Source of the DNA: Desulforhabdus sp. TSK
Lineage (GTDB): Bacteria > Desulfobacterota > Syntrophobacteria > Syntrophobacterales > Syntrophobacteraceae
Length of the DNA: 64,000 nt
Direction of reading: 5' to 3'
NCBI RefSeq assembly: GCF_022836495.1
Contig: NZ_BQXM01000004.1
Span: 1-64,000 of the forward strand
Below the pieces are notes generated by a model that ran no database searches, had not been told where the DNA came from, and saw only the letters and a list, made by a program, of their open reading frames with translations. This document shows positions 1 through 6,217 of the stretch, piece after piece. How positions within the stretch are numbered: position 1 is the stretch's first letter; each line of letters opens with the position of its first letter. The position numbers were made by a program, and so were the translations under genes.

Positions 1-396
1 GGCGAGGGCCGAGGGGGCCACGGGGATGCGGCCTCCAGTTCTCTTGAGGCACCCCGAACCGGGAGATACCTGCCCGGCCCTTCGTCCCGCATGCGAAAGC
101 TGCATCACGGAAACGGCCCCGTTTGCGCGAATGACGTCAGCCAGTTTCGACAACCCGGCGAGGTAGCGGTCATGATCGATTGCCAGCGGACAGTCCGTGT
201 TGCTTCCGATCGGATAATCCACAATGCCGTCTTCTATAGTGATAAGACCGGCCCCGCCCTTCGCTCTTCTCTCGTAGAACCGGACCATCCGGTCGCTCAC
301 ATACCCATCCACGGCGTAGTGGGTGGTCATAGGCGCCATGACGATACGATTCTTTACTTGTATTGCCCCGATCCGGATGGGTTCGAAAAGCCTCAT
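1..396 (-). CDS. Old Yellow Enzyme family NADH:flavin oxidoreductase (N-terminal part, runs off left edge)
   Basis: Only the first 132 codons are inside the window; the frame is open to base 1. The start MRLFEPIRIGAIQVKNRIVM and the following APMTTHYAVDGYV are the usual opening of FMN-containing OYE/2-enoate reductase proteins, and QLSHAGRRAGQ carries the family LxHxGR flavin-site motif near residue 100. These enzymes use NAD(P)H and FMN to reduce activated C=C bonds; longer members also hold a 4Fe-4S cluster and a FAD domain, which cannot be checked here. The ATG follows a GGGAG about 9 nt upstream and lies 23 nt after the DUF4125 gene, so it looks like the distal gene of the bss accessory operon. 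Its substrate is unknown. Confidence 0.85.
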   Translation of the reverse strand, partial: MRLFEPIRIGAIQVKNRIVMAPMTTHYAVDGYVSDRMVRFYERRAKGGAGLITIEDGIVDYPIGSNTDCPLAIDHDRYLAGLSKLADVIRANGAVSVMQLSHAGRRAGQVSPGSGCLKRTGGRIPVAPSALA

Positions 397-419
397 GGTC
401 GTGATCTCCCGGCTGTTGA

Positions 420-1010
420 TTACTGATGCCCGGCACAATGCGCCTCGGCATGGTCCAGGTCCTTGAAACCGGATTTTATCGCCAGTCTTTCCAGCATCTT
501 GAGGCTCAGGTTGACATCCTGCCGGCGGTAGTTCCGGACCTGTTGATGATAGAGCTCGATGGTTCTTTCCCCGTATGTTTCCAGTTCGCACCGAAGGTAG
601 ACGGAAAAGTTCCTGCCGTCGTCCGTTGCGTCGCTGCCCCTGCATACGCGGGAATACAGATAGGGGTATTTTTCTTTGATCTCGAGCTGCCAATCCGTCT
701 CAATGGCGACCACTGCGTCTATGAGAGGATGGAAGTTTGTCCGGGGCAGCCGGTTGTCCATCCGGGCATATTTCTCCGTCAAAAGATTTCTGCCTTCCTG
801 CTTCGCCTTTCGCAGATCGCCGAGATAGGAAACCAGCATCTCTTCGGTCCACTGCTCAAAGATGCTGCCCCGCACCTGGCGAAAGGTCTGAGGCGACTGT
901 TGGCATGACACGGGATAGGCGCTCTTGACCTGTTGAAACATCTCCCATTCGCTGTCTAAAACAGCCGCAACCAAGCCGCTTTTCTTATGATCGGGAGTAG
1001 TCGTTTCCAT
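420..1010 (-). CDS. DUF4125 family protein
   Basis: This frame matches the DUF4125 pattern as I remember it: EWEMFQQV near the start, then SCQ, a WTEEML-SYL-DL stretch, GRNLLTEKYARM, a KYP segment and a C-terminal YLRCELETY region. The family has no known biochemical function and is presumably cytoplasmic, with no signal or membrane segment. I chose ATG 1010 (196 aa) because the conserved part begins shortly after it; an in-frame ATG at 1058 would add 16 residues and neither has a strong ribosome binding site. The frame stays open further upstream, but that part overlaps the ThiF-like gene and is not coding. It lies between the ThiF-like gene and the OYE gene on the same strand. Confidence 0.7.
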   Translation of the reverse strand: METTTPDHKKSGLVAAVLDSEWEMFQQVKSAYPVSCQQSPQTFRQVRGSIFEQWTEEMLVSYLGDLRKAKQEGRNLLTEKYARMDNRLPRTNFHPLIDAVVAIETDWQLEIKEKYPYLYSRVCRGSDATDDGRNFSVYLRCELETYGERTIELYHQQVRNYRRQDVNLSLKMLERLAIKSGFKDLDHAEAHCAGHQ

Positions 1011-1126
1011 AAGCGATACCGCAACCGTTTCCTTGCGCCAAAGTCTAAAAATCCTCATTGCCGGCGAATGCGACTGGTTTCTTCCCCGGTCGGTCCGCAA
1101 AGCTCGATGGCCGATTGGAACAGGTG

Positions 1127-1891
1127 CTAACCCTCCATGCTCATGTGCCCTCCGCAATAGCGGCAGGTAGGGTTCTTCGAGACATGAAGCTCCGAGAAAT
1201 CCATTTCCAGGAGGTCGGCGTAAAGCAGTCGCCCGACCAGCAAGCTTCCTTTTCCCAGGATGTGTTTTATGATCTCCGATGCCTGTAGAACGCCGATAAA
1301 TCCAGGGGACACCCCGATCACACCGGCCCTTGCGGAGTTGTCGGAAGATTGCGGCAAAGAGGGATAGAGACAGCGATAGCATGGACCCCTGCCGGGCGTA
1401 ATGGTCATGACTTGTCCTTCGAACCCGGATACGGCCCCGTATACCCACGATTTTCGGGCCAGAATGCAGGACTCGTTGATCAGGTCGCGGGACTCGAAAT
1501 TGTCGGTGCAATCGATTACGGCATCGAATTCCTTTATTACTTCGACCATTTCCGTTACCGATTCCACCCGCCGCGGATAGGCCACGACGTGTGTTTCTGG
1601 ACTAAAGCCCATAATCGTATGCTGGGCGGAAAACACCTTCAACATTCCGATGCGATGCGGGTTATGCAAGATCTGTCGGTTCAAATTAGAAAGTTCGATA
1701 CGATCGTCGTCAGCGACCCCGATCGTCCCCACTCCCGCACAGGCAAGGTAATAGATTGCAGCCGAAGCAAGCCCCCCGGCACCGAACACCAGGACTCTCG
1801 CCCGGGCAAGCTTCCGCTGACCCTCCGGCCCGATCTCGGGAATGGTGATTTGCCTTGCATGTCTTTCGGCTTGACGCGATGAAGGCCCCAT
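1127..1891 (-). CDS. ThiF/MoeB/HesA family E1-like adenylyltransferase
   Basis: 254 aa. A Rossmann ATP site GAGGLAS is at residues 37-43, followed by DDDRIELSNLNRQ (61-73), the typical E1 pattern, and CTDNF at 128-132. Two CxxC pairs, Cys171/Cys174 and Cys243/Cys246, fit the structural zinc of MoeB/ThiF. Such proteins adenylate the C-terminus of a ubiquitin-like sulfur carrier. A ThiS/MoaD-like protein is encoded two genes upstream, so they are probably partners (inference). The ATG lies 2 nt after the stop of the preceding gene, so translation is likely coupled. No rhodanese domain is present. Whether the pair serves molybdopterin, thiamine, another thio-cofactor or a protein modification cannot be told. 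Confidence 0.88.
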   Translation of the reverse strand: MGPSSRQAERHARQITIPEIGPEGQRKLARARVLVFGAGGLASAAIYYLACAGVGTIGVADDDRIELSNLNRQILHNPHRIGMLKVFSAQHTIMGFSPETHVVAYPRRVESVTEMVEVIKEFDAVIDCTDNFESRDLINESCILARKSWVYGAVSGFEGQVMTITPGRGPCYRCLYPSLPQSSDNSARAGVIGVSPGFIGVLQASEIIKHILGKGSLLVGRLLYADLLEMDFSELHVSKNPTCRYCGGHMSMEG

Positions 1892-1893
1892 GG

Positions 1894-2418
1894 CTATTGT
1901 TCAACTCCCCTGAAGACGGCCTCGGGATCCTCGAACATTTTTCGAAATCTCTCCTTTGCCCCTTCCCGTACGCGCTCTCCTTGCTCCTCGCTCATGCCCT
2001 GGCCGGTTATCCATTTTTCCAGCAGCCGCCCTCCCGGCAACCACCTCTCCATGGTCTCCCGCTCAAAGACCCACATCTTTTCGTCGACGCCCAGAGCGCA
2101 AAGAATATCCCATACTTCCTCTCTTTGCCGCATGTCGCAGTAGACGCACATCACGCACTCGCCCAACTTGAATTCCCCGATGATCTCCCGGTCATACTTG
2201 GCGGCTGGGACCATTTTCTTTTCGACATAAGGATCGATTTTTTTCGCCAGTCCGGCGAGTTCTTCAACGGGGCCGAAAATTATCCACTTTCCCCAGTGAT
2301 CGAGGTACTCCCTGTTTGTGAGCTGCCTGCCCTGATAGTTGATGTAATTGTAATCCCCGTAAAAATGGCTTCGCGGCACTACAAAGATGAAATGAGATTC
2401 AGGTCTGTCGATGATCAT
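1894..2418 (-). CDS. uncharacterised protein, 174 aa, between ThiS-like and ThiF-like genes
   Basis: I do not recognise the family. The protein is soluble-looking, with an aromatic-rich N-terminus (SHFYGDYNYINYQGR, HWGKWIIFG) and a Cys cluster at residues 88, 91 and 94 (C-x2-C-x2-C) followed by DMRQREEVWDIL. The C-terminal third is charged and probably helical. It starts 18 nt after the ThiS-like gene behind a clear GAAGGAGAG and ends 2 nt before the ThiF-like start, so it is a genuine member of that operon. The tight placement between a carrier protein and its E1 suggests a role in the same reaction, for example as sulfur donor adaptor or target; this is inference only. Confidence 0.8.
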   Translation of the reverse strand: MIIDRPESHFIFVVPRSHFYGDYNYINYQGRQLTNREYLDHWGKWIIFGPVEELAGLAKKIDPYVEKKMVPAAKYDREIIGEFKLGECVMCVYCDMRQREEVWDILCALGVDEKMWVFERETMERWLPGGRLLEKWITGQGMSEEQGERVREGAKERFRKMFEDPEAVFRGVEQ

Positions 2419-2436
2419 CGCATCTCTCCTTCAGGT

Positions 2437-2721
2437 TCATCCCGCAGCTTCGGCGGGAATGATCTGAACGGTGTCCCCGTCGTGCAGCATTGTGTTCAGG
2501 CCTTTTAAATAACGGACATTTTCACCATTGTGATAGACGTTGATATGGTCCGGTATCTCTTCCAGCCCTAGCCCGGCGACCTCCCGCAACTCGGGATAAC
2601 TTCGCGCCAAAAGATCGAGCACGGCGCCGAGCTGCCTCTCTTCCTCCACATCCAGCCGGATTCTTTTCTGATCTTTTGCCAGGCAGGCAAAAACTGAAGG
2701 CAGTTTGACCAAAACCATCAT
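2437..2721 (-). CDS. ThiS/MoaD-like ubiquitin-fold sulfur carrier protein
   Basis: 94 aa with the MoaD layout: MMVLVKLPSVF as first strand, a central helix (LGAVLDLLARSYPELREV), DHINVYHNGENVRYLKGLNTMLHDGD and the final strand TVQIIPAEAAG. ThiS/MoaD proteins normally end in Gly-Gly, whose last carboxylate is adenylated and thiolated. Here the end is Ala-Ala-Gly, so only the terminal Gly is kept. The start overlaps the stop of the MoxR gene by 4 nt (ATGA), which implies translational coupling to it. The pairing with a ThiF-like E1 downstream supports a carrier role. The altered tail may mean processing, a specialised E1, or loss of carrier function. Confidence 0.82.
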   Translation of the reverse strand: MMVLVKLPSVFACLAKDQKRIRLDVEEERQLGAVLDLLARSYPELREVAGLGLEEIPDHINVYHNGENVRYLKGLNTMLHDGDTVQIIPAEAAG

Positions 2722-3596
2722 GAACCGTTTCTCCCTATAACGTTTCGGCAGAACCGCAAATATTCGCTCTCGGCCTTTTCAAGGAAACCCTTCTGCATCT
2801 GAAGTGTGAGCAGGATCGATTCGAGGGAGGCCTTGCCGGCTTGGAGGCTCGTCACAAGGGCTTCGCGTATGGATGCCCCCGCGGCGACCATCTCTCCGAT
2901 CATGAGGCTGGTTCGCGTAGATACGTCGAGGGCTATCTCTGAGTTGCCGCGAATGAGATTTATGGCACGCATGATCTGGTCCGCCTGCTCTTCGGTAACA
3001 CCTGTTTTTCGCAGCAGGACTTCCCTTTCAACCGCATTGGGAAGGTAGTCCATGAGGATCACGTAGAAACGGTCTCGCAACGCCGGATCGAGCAGTTCGG
3101 TGCCGATGTACTCCTCGCCTTCGTTAAGAGTTGCGAAAAAGACCACCCCGTCCGCGACGTTTAGCATTCCAAGCTCATCCATCCACACCTGCCGGTCGTC
3201 CGAGAGAATGGAAAAGAGCATGTTCAAGGCCTTGGGATGCTCCGGCCGGTTGATCTCCTCGAGGTGGATGACGCAGCCCGGGGTTTGGATTGCCTGAGGG
3301 AAGAGAAACTGCTTGTACTTCGTTTCGCCGCTTTCCAGCGCATATTCCCCGAACAGCTGGCCGGGTTCAGACAGGATTCCCACTTGGAACGTGGCGAGAG
3401 GTTGCTGATAGACCGCTGCATACTGATGCACGATGGAAGATTTTCCGCATCCCTGCCTCCCGGCGACAAGCACGTTCACGGGGTGCCTTTGTGAGATGCG
3501 ATGAATTCTTTCCAGGATGCGCAACGTTTCATTGTCTATGTAGAAATATGGGTCTTCCTGAGGAATGGGGATTCCGTTCTTTTCTTTGAAGGACAT
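2718..3596 (-). CDS. bssE: MoxR/NorQ-type AAA+ ATPase, BssE-like
   Basis: 292 aa. Walker A is GRQGCGKS at residues 46-53 and Walker B/E is VIHLEEINRPEH; the later DPALRDRFYV stretch carries the arginine-finger region of MoxR ATPases. MoxR proteins pair with VWA-domain proteins to insert cofactors or remodel metalloenzymes. In Thauera and Aromatoleum bss operons a NorQ-like ATPase (bssE, also tutH) follows bssB and is thought to help activate or maintain benzylsuccinate synthase. Here the VWA gene lies just upstream, so the pair is complete. A Shine-Dalgarno AAAGGAGAAACGCC precedes the ATG. The gene has its own promoter candidate, so it may be expressed apart from bssDCAB. Confidence 0.88.
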   Translation of the reverse strand: MSFKEKNGIPIPQEDPYFYIDNETLRILERIHRISQRHPVNVLVAGRQGCGKSSIVHQYAAVYQQPLATFQVGILSEPGQLFGEYALESGETKYKQFLFPQAIQTPGCVIHLEEINRPEHPKALNMLFSILSDDRQVWMDELGMLNVADGVVFFATLNEGEEYIGTELLDPALRDRFYVILMDYLPNAVEREVLLRKTGVTEEQADQIMRAINLIRGNSEIALDVSTRTSLMIGEMVAAGASIREALVTSLQAGKASLESILLTLQMQKGFLEKAESEYLRFCRNVIGRNGS

Positions 3597-3987
3597 GGCG
3601 TTTCTCCTTTATGGTCCTTTATGGTCCGATCGGTCTGTTGCGGCAACGCTCCCAAAGGCAGGAGGAACCTGTTGCAGGATGGTAACCCCGGTTTGATGCA
3701 ATGCCGTTGCAGGGACCTTTGCAGCGTTCGGATATAAGTTCCGACATTTCTGGACCTGCTAATGAAAAAATATAATATGCTTATAGGATATGTCCGGTCA
3801 TCGTCAACCGCGCACCACCTCCGTATTCTCGAATCAAGCACACGAAACTCTATTTACTGGGGCGCATACGGTTTTGAGCGTCGCATCTTTTCGCAGCCGG
3901 GCTGATTTCCATTAACCTGCCTTGGCAACAGCAACGGGCGCCTTCGGGCATACGGTTCCATAAGGTCTTTACACGGAGTATGAGTTT
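3597..3987. other. 391-bp intergenic region between VWA gene and MoxR gene
   Basis: No convincing gene. It contains the minus-strand promoter at 3780-3807 and a leader of roughly 170 nt before the MoxR start. In the leader the sequence CCTGCAAC occurs twice (minus strand, about 3674-3711) along with further TGCAA copies, and TTTATGGTCC is repeated in tandem at about 3608-3628. I could not fold these into a known riboswitch. Confidence 0.6.
3780..3807 (-). promoter_or_regulatory. sigma-70-type promoter for the MoxR-ThiS-ThiF operon
   Basis: On the minus strand TTGACG (3807-3802) is separated by 16 nt from TATAAG (3785-3780), and the DNA downstream is AT-rich. The expected start of transcription is near 3772, giving a leader of about 175 nt before the MoxR ATG at 3596. 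It would uncouple the accessory genes from bssDCAB. Confidence 0.6.
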
Positions 3988-5691
3988 TCATTGCCAGTTA
4001 ACGCACCTGATCAAGGATCGAAGCACATCGGGTAATTCATCTATCTTATCGATAAATTGAACCAGATTGTCATATTCTTTCTTAAGCGATTGTCTGCCGG
4101 CCGGGCTGCAACCAATTCCCAGAGTAAGTAAATTGATCCTTCTTCTCCGGCAAAACGCTATGGCATCGCCGACCCCGCACCCCCAATTGGAAGCACCATC
4201 GGTAATATGAATAAGAAACGGCTTCTTGTTTCTGACTTTCATATTCAGCGCCGTGGCGATTATCGCCTCCCCCGAAGCCGTCTTGCCGTGAGGCAGCACG
4301 GAGAAAAACCCTCCCCGGACGAAGATTTCCGTCAATCGGCACTTATTGTTGACCTCGTTGTAGGCAAACATCTTAGAATTTGGATTGAAGCTTTTGATCG
4401 CGGAAAACAGTGTTTGCACAATCGTTTCCGTTTGTTCCCACTTTTCCGGATCAGCCATGGACCCCGAAGCGTCAACCACTATTACGATATCGTTTAAAAG
4501 TTCGAACTCATTCTTTTTGGCGTGAAAGGCTGTTCCCGATGTAGGAGCCCTGTACAACCTTCTTCGGTCGATCTTGCCGGACGTCAATCCCCTGTTGTAG
4601 ACAGTTCTCCTCTGCGACGCAGCCTTGATGATAAGCTTTAGTTTTTGAAGAAGGGCTTTGTCCACCCTATTGGGGGCATCCATGACGAGGTCGTTTTTTT
4701 CGATTTGCACGACGTCATCGATGTTCTTGACATTCCCTCTGACTTCTTCGCTATAATTTACCTTTCTGCGGAACGTGGATTCTATCTGACGGGCAAAGCT
4801 GTATATCGTCTCTTGAAGGGACTTCTTTTCTTCGTCTTCAAGTTCGACTTCTCTTAATTCGGGGTCCTGAATGAGAAAAGGGTCGGACCGGTCTCCGGGC
4901 CAGAACTTCACATAATTGAAAACCTCCGACCAAACGGACAGGTAGAGGTTGAGACGGTATTCGCATCGTTCGGTCACGCGTGGAATTTCAGGGCATTCGT
5001 GAATGAGTCGCCCGACCATGGAATTCAAAAGGGCCATGGGCTCGCCGTAGAGCTTGGCAAGATTGCCCACTCCCCTGACATTTCCGGCCGTGATGTCTCT
5101 GAACGGTTCCGTGTATTTTTCACCGCCCCGGTCGGCGGCAATTCTCCACCATAAATGGAGAAGATGAGTAAACGTAGGAGGAGTAAGAAAACCCTGGGCT
5201 TTGTTGGTGTATTCCCAAAGCCGTGCTTTTTCCGTGTAGATCCCTAGAACAGTGCAGTTGGAAAGACAATCCAGGTACACCTGTTCGCACATGTCGAGAA
5301 ACAATTTGAGCTTGTACCGATACGGGGGCAAAGGAGTAGCCTTCTCAGCCCCGATTCTTTTCAGTCGTTCGCTCCATTCTCTCGTTTCAAATGCCTTACG
5401 AACGGTAATACCCACCATAATGTCTGTTCTGTCAGCCGGAACAGGATACACTCCGACCACTGGCGTCGGGTCGAGTGCAATCCCGTTCTTATGGTCCATG
5501 CCGGCCCAAACGATCGTACCCAGGTTCGAACCCACAAACGACCCGATTTTTCTAAGGCTCCCCAGAAGCTTTGCAAGCTCGATAACTTCAATCGGGGACT
5601 TGTCCCTTCTCCAGAAGGCCGAATACCCCTCCTCCCCTGCCACCGGGAAGCGGTCAACAACCCCGGATTCGGACCTTGCTACTGCGTCCAT
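3988..5691 (-). CDS. VWA (von Willebrand A) domain protein, partner of the MoxR ATPase
   Basis: 567 aa. The last 170 residues form a VWA domain with the metal-ion-dependent adhesion site DASGS (Asp407, Ser409, Ser411) and a later TDGASNWG segment. The first 400 residues are helical and charged with no signal or membrane segment, as in NorD/CbbO/GvpN-partner proteins. MoxR-VWA pairs act as chaperones for metal or radical enzymes, and position directly behind bssB points to benzylsuccinate synthase as client (inference). I chose ATG 5691 because AGGAGG lies 8 nt upstream; a GTG three codons earlier is also in frame. It could correspond to one of the uncharacterised bssF-H genes of denitrifiers, which I cannot verify. 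Confidence 0.83.
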   Translation of the reverse strand: MDAVARSESGVVDRFPVAGEEGYSAFWRRDKSPIEVIELAKLLGSLRKIGSFVGSNLGTIVWAGMDHKNGIALDPTPVVGVYPVPADRTDIMVGITVRKAFETREWSERLKRIGAEKATPLPPYRYKLKLFLDMCEQVYLDCLSNCTVLGIYTEKARLWEYTNKAQGFLTPPTFTHLLHLWWRIAADRGGEKYTEPFRDITAGNVRGVGNLAKLYGEPMALLNSMVGRLIHECPEIPRVTERCEYRLNLYLSVWSEVFNYVKFWPGDRSDPFLIQDPELREVELEDEEKKSLQETIYSFARQIESTFRRKVNYSEEVRGNVKNIDDVVQIEKNDLVMDAPNRVDKALLQKLKLIIKAASQRRTVYNRGLTSGKIDRRRLYRAPTSGTAFHAKKNEFELLNDIVIVVDASGSMADPEKWEQTETIVQTLFSAIKSFNPNSKMFAYNEVNNKCRLTEIFVRGGFFSVLPHGKTASGEAIIATALNMKVRNKKPFLIHITDGASNWGCGVGDAIAFCRRRRINLLTLGIGCSPAGRQSLKKEYDNLVQFIDKIDELPDVLRSLIRCVNWQ

Positions 5692-5850
5692 ATGAATCAC
5701 CTCCTGAACGAAAACCGGATCACGAGTTCTTCACCTTTTGGACGGACATCGGAAAACGTCAATGGAAAGCGGAAAAATGGAGATACCGTCAACCCGTTTG
5801 TTTCCGCTTTCCGTCTGTCGCCTCCGATATCCGTGAACGTAGTGCGTGTT

Positions 5851-5879
5851 CCCCTGCCGCCTGTCTTTTGCGGCAGGGG
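5851..5879 (-). other. GC-rich hairpin between bssB and VWA gene
   Basis: CCCCTGCCGC (5851-5860) and GCGGCAGGGG (5870-5879) form a perfect 10-bp stem with a 9-nt loop, 26 nt after the bssB stop. No T-tract follows on the minus strand, so it is not a standard intrinsic terminator. A role in mRNA 3'-end protection or partial termination is plausible. Confidence 0.6.
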
Positions 5880-5905
5880 AGGCTCAAGTCATCATCTGAT
5901 GAGCC

Positions 5906-6127
5906 TCACACGTGATCGCGGAAGCTCAGTTTCCCTTCTTCATGCTTGGTGCAGGTCATATTTTGCGCATCCCGCACCCAGCGCTTCCAGACCGACCCCA
6001 TTTTTGTCCTGTTGACCGTGCACTGGCCCTGATCGGGGTTTGTCGGGTCGGCAATCTGCCACTTACACGTCTTACACGGCTTTGAAGTGCCGTCTTCATG
6101 ATGCAACAGACTCGCTACAGTACTCAT
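5906..6127 (-). CDS. bssB: benzylsuccinate synthase beta (small Fe-S) subunit BssB
   Basis: 73 aa with four cysteines at positions 18, 21, 36 and 59 (CKTC...C...C), the arrangement that binds a HiPIP-like 4Fe-4S cluster in the small subunits of benzylsuccinate synthase. The subunit packs on the catalytic alpha subunit and is thought to control access of the activase to the glycyl radical site. The ATG at 6127 is preferred over longer in-frame starts because AAGGAG stands 7 nt upstream and the resulting length agrees with known BssB. It lies 90 nt after bssA on the same strand, as in the classical bssDCAB order. Confidence 0.88.
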   Translation of the reverse strand: MSTVASLLHHEDGTSKPCKTCKWQIADPTNPDQGQCTVNRTKMGSVWKRWVRDAQNMTCTKHEEGKLSFRDHV

Positions 6128-6217
6128 TTCGTATCTCCTTGGTACGGGAATGACGGGACTCCTGCTCCATTGGTTGTCCACAATTCGCTCACGCTCTGGA
6201 GCAGCACCCGAAGTCCG

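Noticed and set aside
170-451. Open frame overlapping the start of the OYE gene
   Set aside because: A shifted frame of the OYE gene, which itself matches family motifs over 130 codons.
3620-3780. Riboswitch in the leader of the MoxR gene
   Set aside because: Repeated CTGCAAC segments suggest structure, but the text does not fit a molybdenum cofactor, cobalamin or thiamine riboswitch that I can recall.
5851-5879. Rho-independent terminator after bssB
   Set aside because: No T-tract on the minus strand after the stem; kept only as a hairpin of unknown role.
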